Position numbers and translations under genes: made by a program | The notes under the pieces: model-generated | The model's database searches: none | The model's input: the letters and a program-made list of their open reading frames with translations, nothing else | Told to the model about the DNA's origin: nothing | Assembly: GCF_011758805.1 (NCBI RefSeq) | Contig: NZ_JAANOW010000001.1 | Coordinates: 682,001-746,000, forward strand | Direction: 5' to 3' | From: Mycolicibacterium fluoranthenivorans | Lineage (GTDB): Bacteria > Actinomycetota > Actinomycetes > Mycobacteriales > Mycobacteriaceae | Length of the DNA stretch: 64,000 nucleotides | In this document: positions 34,116-42,730 of the stretch, in pieces | Position numbering within the stretch: the stretch's first letter is position 1 | Layout of the letters: each line of letters opens with the position of its first letter

Positions 34116-35173
34116 CGATCTTGGCGCCGTCGCGGCATCCGTTGTGCGAACCGTTCGCCGGCGGTCAGGAACGACTGGCCGCCGATATGGCGGCAGGCTT
34201 ACGCCGCCGCGGACACCATGTGCAACTGTATGCACGCGCGGGCACCGATTCCGCGCTGGCCGACGATCTGCACGTGATGCCGCCGGTCCCGGAACTGTCC
34301 GAGATCGCGTCCGGTGACCTGAACATGCCCGAGCCACGTTTCCTGTCCGATCAGGTGGCGTTCCTTGCGGTGATGCGAGATGTATTGCGCGACAGAACTA
34401 TCGACGTGGTGCTGAATCAGAGCCTGCACCAGCTCCCGCTGGCGCTCAGTCCCGCGCTGGATGCGCCGATGCTGACCACGTTGCACACACCGCCGTTTCC
34501 GTGGATGGAGGTGGGGGCCTGGCTGGCAGGCGACGCGGGTCATTTCGTCGCGGTGAGCGAGGCGTTGCGACGGCAGTGGACCACGTTGGTGCAAGCCGAG
34601 GTGATTCACAACGGCGTCGATCCCCAGGTGTTCTCGGAGGGCTTCGGTGGTGACGACCTTGCCTGGGTGGGCCGGCTCACGCCGGAGAAGGGCGCCGACA
34701 TCGCGGTCCGCGCGGCAGCGCAGACCGGCCGACACCTGCGGTTGGCTGGACCGCTCAGCGACCCGGAGTGGTTCGACGGTGTCCTGCGCCCTCTGCTCGG
34801 CGGTACCGCCGAATATGTGGGCACGCTGGCCGGACAGGAGTTGTCCGATCTCTACGCGCGCAGCGTCGTCACGCTCGTCACGCCGCGATGGGATGAACCA
34901 TTCTGCTTGGTGGCAGCGGAATCTCAGATGTGTGGCACGCCGGTCGCCGGACTGGCGCGGGGCGGACTGCCGGAGGTGGTGCAGCAGTCCGGAGGACAAC
35001 TGGTCACCGACCATGCCTCGCCGGTGGAGCGGCTGGCTCAGGCCGTCGAGGTGGCCGCTCGAATGGACCGCCGAGAAGTTGCCGCCGATGCGCGTCGGCG
35101 CCTCACCACCGATCACATGCTGGACCGTTACGAGGACACGCTCACGAAACTGACGGCAGAGCAGCAGGGTTGA
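34106..35173 (+). CDS. Family 4 glycosyltransferase
   Basis: 355 residues, GT-B fold. N-terminal GGQERLAADMAAGLRRRGHHV acceptor-side segment, VIHNGVD, AWVGRLTPEKGADIAV and the donor-site EPFCLVAAE (E-x7-E). No signal or membrane helix. The ATG overlaps the methyltransferase end by 10 bases. Sugar donor unknown. Confidence 0.9.
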   Translation: MRVAILAPSRHPLCEPFAGGQERLAADMAAGLRRRGHHVQLYARAGTDSALADDLHVMPPVPELSEIASGDLNMPEPRFLSDQVAFLAVMRDVLRDRTIDVVLNQSLHQLPLALSPALDAPMLTTLHTPPFPWMEVGAWLAGDAGHFVAVSEALRRQWTTLVQAEVIHNGVDPQVFSEGFGGDDLAWVGRLTPEKGADIAVRAAAQTGRHLRLAGPLSDPEWFDGVLRPLLGGTAEYVGTLAGQELSDLYARSVVTLVTPRWDEPFCLVAAESQMCGTPVAGLARGGLPEVVQQSGGQLVTDHASPVERLAQAVEVAARMDRREVAADARRRLTTDHMLDRYEDTLTKLTAEQQG

Positions 35174-35193
35174 TGCCGCTCGCGTGGTGTCAG

Positions 35194-35218
35194 GTTTCGA
35201 TCAGCCCACCCGGGGAAT
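35194..35218 (+). promoter_or_regulatory. Possible sigma-F-type promoter before csbD
   Basis: GTTT (35194-35197), 15 bases, GGGAAT (35213-35218). The -10 deviates at one base from GGGTAT. It is 65 bases before the CsbD start and inside a gap between two glycosyltransferase genes. Confidence 0.4.
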
Positions 35219-35282
35219 ACCACCAATGCAGGCTCAAGCCAATGGTCTGGTCCGAAATTCCGATATGACGAAGGAGCCCAGC

Positions 35283-35516
35283 ATGGGTGAGAAGAACGGT
35301 GTCCAAGAGGGTGTGGAAGGCGTAGTGGAGGGTGTGAAGGGCAAGGTCAAGGAAGTCGCGGGCACCGTCACCGGCCGCGACGACCTGCGCCGTGAGGGCG
35401 AGGCACAGCAGGACAAGGCCGACGCGCAGCGCGAGGCGGCAGAGAAAGAGGCGCAGGCCGAAAGTGCCCGCGCGGCCGCTTCCGCCAGCGAGGCGCGCGA
35501 AAAAGCCGAGCAGTAG
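35283..35516 (+). CDS. CsbD-family stress protein
   Basis: 77 residues, very rich in Glu, Lys, Ala, almost entirely helical. VEGVKGKVKEVAGTVTGRDDLRREGEAQQDKADAQREA is the CsbD signature. These small proteins accumulate under general stress; their function is not known. ATG at 35283 has a GAAGGAG site. Own promoter candidate and a strong terminator make it a stand-alone unit inside the glycoconjugate cluster. Confidence 0.9.
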   Translation: MGEKNGVQEGVEGVVEGVKGKVKEVAGTVTGRDDLRREGEAQQDKADAQREAAEKEAQAESARAAASASEAREKAEQ

Positions 35517-35524
35517 GCCTATCG

Positions 35525-35565
35525 CACCAAGGGGACAGCCAACCGGACTGTCCCCTTGGTGCTTT
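35525..35565 (+). terminator. Rho-independent terminator of csbD
   Basis: Perfect 14-base stem CACCAAGGGGACAG (35525-35538) with CTGTCCCCTTGGTG (35548-35561), nine-base loop, followed by CTTTT. One of the few classical terminators in the window. Confidence 0.85.
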
Positions 35566-35575
35566 TCAGAGGAAC

Positions 35576-36343
35576 GTGATGACCACAGTTGAGACAGCGC
35601 GGTACCACGCTGCTGTTCGTTGCAGCGCCCCCACCGCGCAGGCCGTGTCCGAGCTGATCGTCGTCGTGCCGGCCCATAACGAGGAACAGCTCATCGGCAC
35701 GTGTCTGGCTGCGCTACTGGATTCGCAGCGCGCAGCCCATCGCCTCTTCCCGCAACTCACCTGTCGTATCGTCGTGGTTCTCGACGATTGCGAGGACGAC
35801 ACCGGCGTCATTGTGCAGCGGATGGGTATCCGCTCGATCGTGGTGGACCGGCACAGCGTCGGTGCGGCCCGTCGCGCCGGTGTGCGTGCCGCGCTGGCCG
35901 ATGCCGGCGCACCGCTGCGGCGAATCTGGTTGGCGAGCACCGACGCCGACTGTCGGGTGCCCGCCGGCTGGATGTCCCGATTTGTCGACGCCGCGGCGCA
36001 CGGCTACCACCTCGTGCTCGGAATGGTCCATCCGTCGGGAGACCTGCCGGCTTCCCGGCTGCACGCCTGGCAGGACCGCCATCCCTACGTCGAAGGGCAC
36101 CCGCACGTCCACGGTGCGGCACTGGGCATCCGAGCGGACGTGTATCACGACATCGGCGGGTGGCGCCCGCTACAGACCGGTGAAGACGTGGAGTTGGTCA
36201 AGCGCGCCGAACAGCGGCCTTGGATCCGTATCCTGCGTACCGCCCAGGACCCGGTGTGCACCAGTGCCCGGACGGTGGGTCGTGCACCTGCCGGATTCGC
36301 CGCCTACATGACGAATCTGCCTGAGCTGAGCCGCGACAGATGA
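35576..36343 (+). CDS. Family 2 glycosyltransferase
   Basis: 255 residues. LIVVVPAHNEEQLIGTCLAAL, VLDDCEDDT and the metal-binding STDADCRVP are clear, and GEDVELVKRAE provides the late acidic motif. No membrane segment. GTG at 35576 or ATG at 35579 start it, only about ten bases after the csbD terminator, so its promoter must overlap or it depends on read-through. The stop overlaps the next start (ATGA). Confidence 0.88.
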   Translation: MMTTVETARYHAAVRCSAPTAQAVSELIVVVPAHNEEQLIGTCLAALLDSQRAAHRLFPQLTCRIVVVLDDCEDDTGVIVQRMGIRSIVVDRHSVGAARRAGVRAALADAGAPLRRIWLASTDADCRVPAGWMSRFVDAAAHGYHLVLGMVHPSGDLPASRLHAWQDRHPYVEGHPHVHGAALGIRADVYHDIGGWRPLQTGEDVELVKRAEQRPWIRILRTAQDPVCTSARTVGRAPAGFAAYMTNLPELSRDR

Positions 36344-37314
36344 CAGTCGATCGACCGGCGGCGGAATCAGGGACCCACGCCCTGGTGCGGCGATGGCTGG
36401 ACTCTGGTCGCCTCGATGTGCCGTTGCCGGGTTCCGGGGCCACCGCCCAGCGGTGGCATCGGCTGATGAACCTGGCCGAAGAAGATCTCGGCGCGGGGCG
36501 TCTCGCCGAAGCCCACACCGATGCGGCGGCCATTCTGCACGAGCTGGGCGAGAAGCCGCCGAATCCGCATGAACTCTGGGGCGTATGGGCAGCGGAATCG
36601 TCCACTCTTCGGCTCGTGGCAAAGGCCGTGTCTGACAACGTTTTCCGCCTGGACGGCACCAAGCCGTGGTGCTCAGGTGCGAGCCTGTGCACGCATGCGT
36701 TGGTCACCGCGGAGATCGAGAGTGGGCAACGCGCGTTGTTCGCCGTGGCGCTCGACGCCCCGACGGTCACCGCACTTCCGTCGGTCTGGTCGAATATCGG
36801 CTTGGCGAGCACCGATACGCGGGCCGTGCAGTTCACCGCGACCCGGGCCGTGCACGTGGGCGCAGCAGGCGGGTATCTCGAGCGTGCCGGCTTCTGGCAC
36901 GGCGCGATCGGGGTGGCCGCATGTTGGCTGGGAGGCGCGCACGCGGTGGCACGGCCGCTCTATCGATACGCGGTGGAGCGCGCCGAGGATCCGCACCTGC
37001 TGGCGCACCTGGGCGCCGTGGATGCCACGCTGGCCGGTGCCGACGCCATGCTGTCCGTGGCGGCAGCCCAGGTCGACGCCGACCCGTTTGACCGGACCGA
37101 CACCGCACGGTTGCTTGCCCGGCGCACCCGCGCCGTCATCGAACACGCCGTGGAGGAGGTGATCACCCGCACGGGCAGGGCAATGGGTCCGGAGCCGCTT
37201 TGTCACGACAACCTGCACGCCCAGCGCGTGGCCGATCTGGTGATCTACGTCCGCCAGAGCCATGCCGAACGGGACCTCGCGGACCTGGGCCGATTGTGCC
37301 GACCGCGCAGATGA
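36340..37314 (+). CDS. Short acyl-CoA dehydrogenase-like flavoprotein
   Basis: 324 residues against about 380 for standard acyl-CoA dehydrogenases. Seen: a FRLDGTKPWCSGASLCTHALVTA segment (normally the G-x-K-x-W/F-I-T-N region near the flavin), and a helical C-terminal domain ending RVADLVIYVRQSHAERDL. The catalytic Glu cannot be placed. In a cluster with glycosyltransferases it may oxidise a lipid or sugar-linked acyl group. Coupled by ATGA overlaps to both neighbours. Confidence 0.75.
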   Translation: MTVDRPAAESGTHALVRRWLDSGRLDVPLPGSGATAQRWHRLMNLAEEDLGAGRLAEAHTDAAAILHELGEKPPNPHELWGVWAAESSTLRLVAKAVSDNVFRLDGTKPWCSGASLCTHALVTAEIESGQRALFAVALDAPTVTALPSVWSNIGLASTDTRAVQFTATRAVHVGAAGGYLERAGFWHGAIGVAACWLGGAHAVARPLYRYAVERAEDPHLLAHLGAVDATLAGADAMLSVAAAQVDADPFDRTDTARLLARRTRAVIEHAVEEVITRTGRAMGPEPLCHDNLHAQRVADLVIYVRQSHAERDLADLGRLCRPRR

Positions 37315-38102
37315 ACGGCGAGTTGGACAATTGTGCGCGCTTTGCCGCCACTCCGCTGGATACCGGAGGCACCGGCACAGCCGCGTGGGCGTCGGCGGAT
37401 CCGTTGCCCGCCATGGACTTCAGCGGTTGTCGAGCACTGGTCGTCGTGGGGGCCCATCCCGATGACGAAACACTGGGATTCGGGGCAACGTCGGCATATC
37501 TCGCCTCGCGGGGGATCGAGGTGCGTGTGGTCTCGGCCAGCGACGGGGATGCTGCCAACCCGGGGGCGTCCACCTCGGAGCGAAGTCGGCTGGCATATGA
37601 ACGCCGCATCGAACTCGAGGCGGCCATCCGGGTGCTCGGCCTCACGAGCGCGGTCTCGCTGGGCTTGCCCGACGGGCGACTGGCCGACCATGAGAGCATC
37701 CTGACCGGCTTGCTGACCGACATCCTGGCCAACAATCCGGCGGGCACATGGTGTGCGGCGACCTGGCGCGGCGACGGCCACCCCGACCATGAAGCAGTAG
37801 GGCGGGCCGCCGCCACGGCCGCGGCGGCCACCGGCGTCCGCATGCTGGAGTACCCGGTGTGGATGTGGCACTGGGCGAGGCCGGGCGACCCCGCGGTGCC
37901 CTGGGATCTCGCCCGCCGCGCCCACCCGCCGAAAGCGTTCGTGGACCGCAAAGCACGGGCTGCACAGTGCTTTCGAAGTCAGTTCGAACCCACGGGGGCA
38001 GGATGTCCGCCCGTCCTGCCCGCCTTCGTCCTACGGCGCCTGTTGACGGTCGGCGAAATGGTCTTCAGTAACCCCGACGCGCCACCCGTCGCTGGAATTT
38101 GA
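37311..38102 (+). CDS. PIG-L family N-acetylglucosaminyl deacetylase
   Basis: 263 residues with an intact zinc site: AHPDDETLGFG (His49, Asp51, Asp52) and GDGHPDHEAVG. The family removes acetyl from amino sugars in GPI, mycothiol or antibiotic intermediates. Start at 37311 overlaps the dehydrogenase stop. Together with the degenerate PIG-L/NodS fusion it recalls Nod-factor-like chemistry: deacetylate, then N-methylate or acylate an amino sugar (inference). MshB and Mca of mycothiol metabolism are alternatives but the context does not fit. Confidence 0.88.
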   Translation: MNGELDNCARFAATPLDTGGTGTAAWASADPLPAMDFSGCRALVVVGAHPDDETLGFGATSAYLASRGIEVRVVSASDGDAANPGASTSERSRLAYERRIELEAAIRVLGLTSAVSLGLPDGRLADHESILTGLLTDILANNPAGTWCAATWRGDGHPDHEAVGRAAATAAAATGVRMLEYPVWMWHWARPGDPAVPWDLARRAHPPKAFVDRKARAAQCFRSQFEPTGAGCPPVLPAFVLRRLLTVGEMVFSNPDAPPVAGI

Positions 38103-38259
38103 CGGGTTTGCACATTTGCTCTCAACTGCCGTGGGACTTTGCTCCAAATCGTTCGCGTGTGAGAAGTGCAAGGCCCACAACGGAAACGTGTCGGCCCGCC
38201 TTTTTCCTGTATTCGTCAGCGGGCGAAGGTGGCAAATGCGTTGTCGGATCTGGTCGCCG

Positions 38260-38281
38260 AATGGCCCTGAAATGGCCCTGA
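38260..38281. repeat. Tandem 11-base duplication
   Basis: AATGGCCCTGA twice in a row, 31 bases before the GTG of the diguanylate cyclase, in a 209-base gap otherwise without visible features. Confidence 0.6.
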
Positions 38282-38311
38282 ACTTCCCTTCGCCGGCTCT
38301 AGACTTGCCCC

Positions 38312-39508
38312 GTGGCGCGGAGCGGGCTGGAGTCCCCATCGGGACCGAGGATACCTTTCGAGGATCCGCGAGGGACTTTGCTGTCGCGCATGATTGTCGA
38401 GTGGTGGCGTACCCCAGTCGATTACGACGCTCAGGTCGACTTCTTCACCAAGCGGGGGTTGACGCGAGCCAATCAGGTGCTGGTCGGTGCGAGCGTGATG
38501 ATGGTCGCGGTCGTCTCGACGATCATCCAATTCACCCCGGCTGGACCCGGAACGTTGCTCTCGCGCGCTCTGGCGGCGGGTGTCGCAGTCGGTGCCGCGG
38601 GGTGGGCGCTGCGGTGGTGGCTGGGTGCGTGGCCGGGCAAGGTCACCTCGCGGGTGTTCATCGTGTGCGCGGATGTGGGAATGGCGATTCTCGCGATCGT
38701 CAACACGGATGCGTCCGTGGTGGGTTTCGCCGCGACCCTGCTGGCCTTGTTGTCGTTCTATCTGATGTTCTTCGAGGGTCCGAAACTCTTAGCGGTGCAT
38801 GCGATCTGGGTAATGGGGACGGTGGTGCTGCTGGCCGCCAACGTGATGATCGACACCGGTGGCGATATCGCTCTCGCTGCGGTGAAGGTCATCGTCGGGT
38901 TCAGTCTGGCCTGTGTCCCGGTTGCCATCCAATTCGGTATCTGGACGCTGCAGAACGAGGCGAACGAGTCGTTGATCGACCCGCTCACCGGCCTGCTGAA
39001 CAGGCGCGGAGTGCGGCTGCATCTGCGAAATTTGTTGAGTCGTAAAGGCAGTGGTGACGACCACATCGTGGTGATGGTTGTCGATCTGGACCGCTTCAAG
39101 GACATCAACGAGGTGCACGGCCATGGAGTCGGCGACGAGGTCCTGGTCCGCAGTGCGCGCCGGATCCAATTGGCCGCTGCTCCACAGTCCGTGGTCGCAC
39201 GGGTGGGCGGAGAGGAGTTCGTCGTCATCGCGGTCTTGGCGGCCACGGCGGTGGCGCGGGCAGCTGATCTGGTGTGCGCGGCCGTCTACTCCGCCACCGA
39301 CGCCGTACCGGTCACCGGCAGTGTCGGAGTGGCCAGTACGACGATGACCACATCCGGGGACAAGCCAGCGGTGTCGGCGCGGATGTGGGAAGCGCTGTTG
39401 GATTGCGCGGACCATGCGATGTTCGACGCCAAGCGGGCCGGGGGTAACAGGTCGGTGCACCTGCCCACGGAACACCGGATCTCGATGGCGCCGACGATGC
39501 ATCCGTAG
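38312..39508 (+). CDS. Membrane-bound diguanylate cyclase
   Basis: 398 residues: six predicted membrane segments (about 55-210) as sensor and a C-terminal GGDEF domain with an active-site GGEEF at 299-303 in RVGGEEFVV. No RxxD inhibitory site precedes it and there is no EAL domain, so it should make c-di-GMP without product inhibition. GTG start. It stands apart from its neighbours. Confidence 0.92.
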   Translation: MARSGLESPSGPRIPFEDPRGTLLSRMIVEWWRTPVDYDAQVDFFTKRGLTRANQVLVGASVMMVAVVSTIIQFTPAGPGTLLSRALAAGVAVGAAGWALRWWLGAWPGKVTSRVFIVCADVGMAILAIVNTDASVVGFAATLLALLSFYLMFFEGPKLLAVHAIWVMGTVVLLAANVMIDTGGDIALAAVKVIVGFSLACVPVAIQFGIWTLQNEANESLIDPLTGLLNRRGVRLHLRNLLSRKGSGDDHIVVMVVDLDRFKDINEVHGHGVGDEVLVRSARRIQLAAAPQSVVARVGGEEFVVIAVLAATAVARAADLVCAAVYSATDAVPVTGSVGVASTTMTTSGDKPAVSARMWEALLDCADHAMFDAKRAGGNRSVHLPTEHRISMAPTMHP

Positions 39509-39623
39509 TCGTCGACGGCGGTGGTCAAACCCGTTGTCACACAACGTCGAGGATGATCCAGTGCCGCTTCGCGGCGGAAGCGGGTTTGCCAACGGGCCCG
39601 GATCTCGCGTTACCGTCGAAGGT

Positions 39624-40553
39624 ATGGATGTACACGCCCTGGCTTTCGAATGGACGGATACCAACAGACACTGGCTCATCGAGGTACCGGTGCGCGTGGT
39701 CGTGTACACCGCGGTCGCGCTGCTTCTGCGCTACGTGGCACACCGGATGATTGACCGCGCCAGCGGACAGAATCGCAAGGGTGACACACCGCCGCAGGGC
39801 AAGCCGACACTCCTGGGCAATCTGCGCGGCCGCATGCCCGCCGCGGCGGACCCCAAGACTGCCGAGCGCCGACTTCAGCGGGCGCAGACGATCGGCTCGG
39901 TGCTGAAGTCGACCGTCTCGATCGTGCTGCTGGTGTGGCTCAGCCTGGCGGTACTCAACGTGCTGGGGGTGAATATCGCGCCGTTCATCGCATCGGCCGG
40001 CGTCATCGGGCTGGCCATCGGGTTCGGTGCGCAGAATCTGGTCCGGGATTTCGTCTCAGGCGTCTTCATGCTGTTGGAGGACCAGTACGGGGTGGGCGAC
40101 ACCGTCGACCTGGGTGACGCTACCGGTGAGGTGCAGAGCGTGGGTCTGCGCATCACGACGGTGCGCGATATCGACGGCACGCTCTGGTACGTCCGCAACG
40201 GCGAGATCGCGCGGGTCGGGAACATGAGCCAGGGGTACGCCGTGGCCCGTATCGAGGTACCCGTCGCCCTGACCGCCGACGTCGAGCGGGCCGAGCAGGT
40301 TGCCCTCGACGCCGCCGAGACCGCCCTGCAGGATCCGGCACTCGCAGCGAAGGTGCTGGGCGAACCCAACATGCTCGGAGTGCAGGAATGGTCGCCCGAC
40401 CTGGTGAAGCTGCGGATGACGATCAAGACGCGGCCGAACGCGCAGTGGGCGGTGCAGCGTCGGCTCCGACGCGAGATTCACCGTGCCTACGACGCACACG
40501 ACATCGATCTGCCGTATCCGCGCGGACGTGTGCAGGCAGCTGCCGGCGAGTAG
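39624..40553 (+). CDS. MscS-family mechanosensitive channel
   Basis: 309 residues. Three membrane helices; the last one plus the pore region reads FIASAGVIGLAIGFGAQNLVRDFVSG, followed by the beta domain LLEDQYGVGDTVDLGDATGEVQSVGLRITTVRD. Expected to open on osmotic down-shock. Long upstream frame is not used; ATG at 39624 starts at the first helix. Confidence 0.93.
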   Translation: MDVHALAFEWTDTNRHWLIEVPVRVVVYTAVALLLRYVAHRMIDRASGQNRKGDTPPQGKPTLLGNLRGRMPAAADPKTAERRLQRAQTIGSVLKSTVSIVLLVWLSLAVLNVLGVNIAPFIASAGVIGLAIGFGAQNLVRDFVSGVFMLLEDQYGVGDTVDLGDATGEVQSVGLRITTVRDIDGTLWYVRNGEIARVGNMSQGYAVARIEVPVALTADVERAEQVALDAAETALQDPALAAKVLGEPNMLGVQEWSPDLVKLRMTIKTRPNAQWAVQRRLRREIHRAYDAHDIDLPYPRGRVQAAAGE

Positions 40554-40640
40554 GGCGAATGAGGCCTCCTGACCGACGGGCTGGTGTGAACCCATGCCGA
40601 GACGGGTATGGACAACCATCGGGCCCTACGTGGGAGTCTC

Positions 40641-41282
40641 ATGCGGTCGGCATTCAGGGAGCAAGTCGGTGCGCTGGGCACCGGCATCGCCGGTCTGTGC
40701 GATCTCAGCGGAAGAGCGATGCAACACGCCACCCATGCGCTGCTGAACGCCGACCTGACCGTCGCCGAAGAGGTGCTCGGCCGGCACGAAGAGCTCACCT
40801 ACCGGTGCGCCCAGGTGGAAACAGATGCGTTCACCATCCTGGCCCTGCAGGCGCCGGTCGCCGGGGATCTGCGCGCCGTTCTCAGCGCACTCAAGAATGT
40901 GGCCGATGCCGAACGGATGGGTGTGCTCGCGCTGCACGTGGCCAAGATCGCCCGCCGGCGCCACCCCCGCCGCGCGGTGCCCGACGAGGTCAGCTGCGAT
41001 GTCGCCGATATGGGCCGCATTGCTGTCCGTATCGGCAACGACGTCACAGACGTGGTGCTGAACAACGACTCCGGCAAGGCAGCGCAGCTGGCCCTGGACG
41101 ACGAGGCCATGGACGACCTGCATCGCCATCTGTTCACCGTGGTCATTGACCCCGACTGGCCGCACGGTACCGCCGCTGCCGTCGACATCACGCTGCTCAG
41201 CCGCTACTTCGAACGCTTTGCCGATCACGCGGTCGACATTGCGGGCCGTGTCATATACCAGAGCACCGGCGCCCACGCCTGA
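40641..41282 (+). CDS. phoU: PhoU-family phosphate regulator
   Basis: 213 residues of two PhoU helical bundles. FAILALQ-type repeats (AFTILALQAPVAGDLRAVLSALKNVADAERMG and ITLLSRYFERFADHAVDIAGRV) closely resemble mycobacterial PhoY proteins. These link the Pst phosphate importer to SenX3/RegX3 signalling. No pst genes in the window. ATG at 40641 (MRSAFREQ) matches the usual PhoY start better than 40608. Confidence 0.92.
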   Translation: MRSAFREQVGALGTGIAGLCDLSGRAMQHATHALLNADLTVAEEVLGRHEELTYRCAQVETDAFTILALQAPVAGDLRAVLSALKNVADAERMGVLALHVAKIARRRHPRRAVPDEVSCDVADMGRIAVRIGNDVTDVVLNNDSGKAAQLALDDEAMDDLHRHLFTVVIDPDWPHGTAAAVDITLLSRYFERFADHAVDIAGRVIYQSTGAHA

Positions 41283-41408
41283 CCGTTCGGATACGGCGAC
41301 GCCGCCCACGGCGTTCGACTCGGCCGGATGCCGGCGTACCCCCTCCATATGGTCGGTTCGCACCGGTTTGTCCGACATTCTCGGCCGATCCCGGTTAGCC
41401 TGCCCGGG

Positions 41409-41915
41409 ATGAAGTCACTACTGGCCTCCTGTGCAGCCGTGGCCGTGGCGTTGGCATCCGCGGCCTGCGGTACGTCCTATGGCACCTCCAGGTCGGAGGC
41501 GCCACAGCTTGCCGCGTACCCCGCCGAAACGCCGGGAGGTGCCGCGGTCACCTTGGGCGCAGCCACCGTGTCCGCGCAGGGCATTGTCGACAGCTTCGCC
41601 GCGGGCGACTTCGCCGAAGTCTGGGAACACATGGCGCAGGAGGTGCGCCAGGGGATCACGCGCGAGGACTTCGTCGAGTTCTACAACACGTGCAAGAAGC
41701 CGGGTCCGCGTCTGTCCGTCGAGGGACTGCGCATGGAGCCCGACGGCCAGGCCATCGTGCGCGTGATGAATCACGGTGCCGGCGGTTCCCGGTTCATGGT
41801 CTACGAGGACGGGGCCTGGAACATGCGGGCCACCGCCGACTTCGCCGCGCACCTCGGGCAGCCCCTACAGCGGATCATCAGCGAAGAGAAGGCCGCCGGT
41901 CTCTGCGACAGCTGA
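41409..41915 (+). CDS. Putative lipoprotein
   Basis: 168 residues. Signal peptide MKSLLASCAAVAVALASAAC with a lipobox-like SAAC at residue 20, then a soluble domain rich in acidic residues (FAAGDFAEVWEHMAQEVRQGITREDF, DGAWNMRATADF) that resembles small NTF2/DUF4878-like periplasmic proteins. Function unknown. It converges with the mmpL operon, 3 bases between stops. Confidence 0.75.
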   Translation: MKSLLASCAAVAVALASAACGTSYGTSRSEAPQLAAYPAETPGGAAVTLGAATVSAQGIVDSFAAGDFAEVWEHMAQEVRQGITREDFVEFYNTCKKPGPRLSVEGLRMEPDGQAIVRVMNHGAGGSRFMVYEDGAWNMRATADFAAHLGQPLQRIISEEKAAGLCDS

Positions 41916-41918
41916 GCG

Positions 41919-42365
41919 TCAGTGCCAGTCCCAGACGGACATGTCGTTGGCCGGGTAGTTCTGGCAGACGTCGGTGGTGTGGGCGGCGACGCCTTTGTTG
42001 TTGAAGAACAGTTTGGCCCAGTTGGGCCAGCGCCAGGACATCTGTTCGTAGAAGGCGTTGGTGGCGGTGTCTTCGGAGTATTGGCGCCGTCCTGCGTAGT
42101 CCATGGAGAAGAACCAGTGGATGCGGTCTTGGGCGCCTTGTTGGTCGGCGGCGGGTTTGTTGTTGTAGTCGATCATGTAGCGCTCGTAGTAGACGGGTTC
42201 GACGTCGCGGGCGGCGGCCATGATCTGTTCGGCGGTGCACGGGGTGCGCAGGATGCGGTTGGGGATGGGGTAGTCGTCGGTGGCATCTGCTGACGCGATA
42301 CCGGAGGTGGCGAGGGCGCCGACGAGGGCTGCGGTGGCGGCGGCGAGGCGAAGTGTGGTGTGCAT
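41919..42365 (-). CDS. DUF5078-type secreted protein
   Basis: 148 residues. Signal peptide ending GIASADATDDY, then a compact domain rich in Trp, Tyr and Asn with two Cys (TPCTAEQIMAAARDVEPVYYERYMIDYNNK and TTDVCQNYP). It matches the mycobacteria-specific DUF5078 proteins. Last gene of the mmpS operon, 14 bases after the DUF732 gene. Codons are almost all C-ending, suggesting high expression. Confidence 0.8.
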   Translation of the reverse strand: MHTTLRLAAATAALVGALATSGIASADATDDYPIPNRILRTPCTAEQIMAAARDVEPVYYERYMIDYNNKPAADQQGAQDRIHWFFSMDYAGRRQYSEDTATNAFYEQMSWRWPNWAKLFFNNKGVAAHTTDVCQNYPANDMSVWDWH

Positions 42366-42379
42366 GATGGTGTTCCTTC

Positions 42380-42730
42380 CTAGTGCTGGGCGGCCGCGAC
42401 CTGGTCGAGGATGACGCGTTGGTCGGGGCAGTAGTAGTTCAGTGCCGAGCCCAGGAACTGCCAGTTCTGCTCGGTGGTGTTGTGGCGGTCGAGGTTGGCG
42501 CCGATGAACTTGGCTGAGTCGAAGGCGTTGTGGTCGACGTTGTTGTAGAGGCGTTTGCAGACCAGTTTGCCGATCCAGGCGTTGTAGTCCTTCTGCCCGT
42601 AGATGCCGTAGGTGTGCAACTCGTGGGCGAAGTTGGTGTCGGGATCGCGGTCATACGCCGGGTCCGCGGCCGCCGGGGCCGCCAATCCCAGTGCTGCACC
42701 GACGATCACGGCTGTGACGACAGACTTCAT
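42380..42730 (-). CDS. DUF732-like secreted protein
   Basis: 116 residues: signal peptide cleaved after AAPAAADP, then a domain with two Cys (KLVCKRLYNN, LNYYCPDQRVIL) of the DUF732 type, small exported mycobacterial proteins of unknown role. Its ATG overlaps the TGA of mmpL, so its synthesis is coupled to the transporter. Confidence 0.8.
   Translation of the reverse strand: MKSVVTAVIVGAALGLAAPAAADPAYDRDPDTNFAHELHTYGIYGQKDYNAWIGKLVCKRLYNNVDHNAFDSAKFIGANLDRHNTTEQNWQFLGSALNYYCPDQRVILDQVAAAQH

Noticed and set aside
39532..39546. Terminator after the diguanylate cyclase
   Set aside because: CGTTGT-CAC-ACAACG is a six-base stem only, weak and without a T-run.
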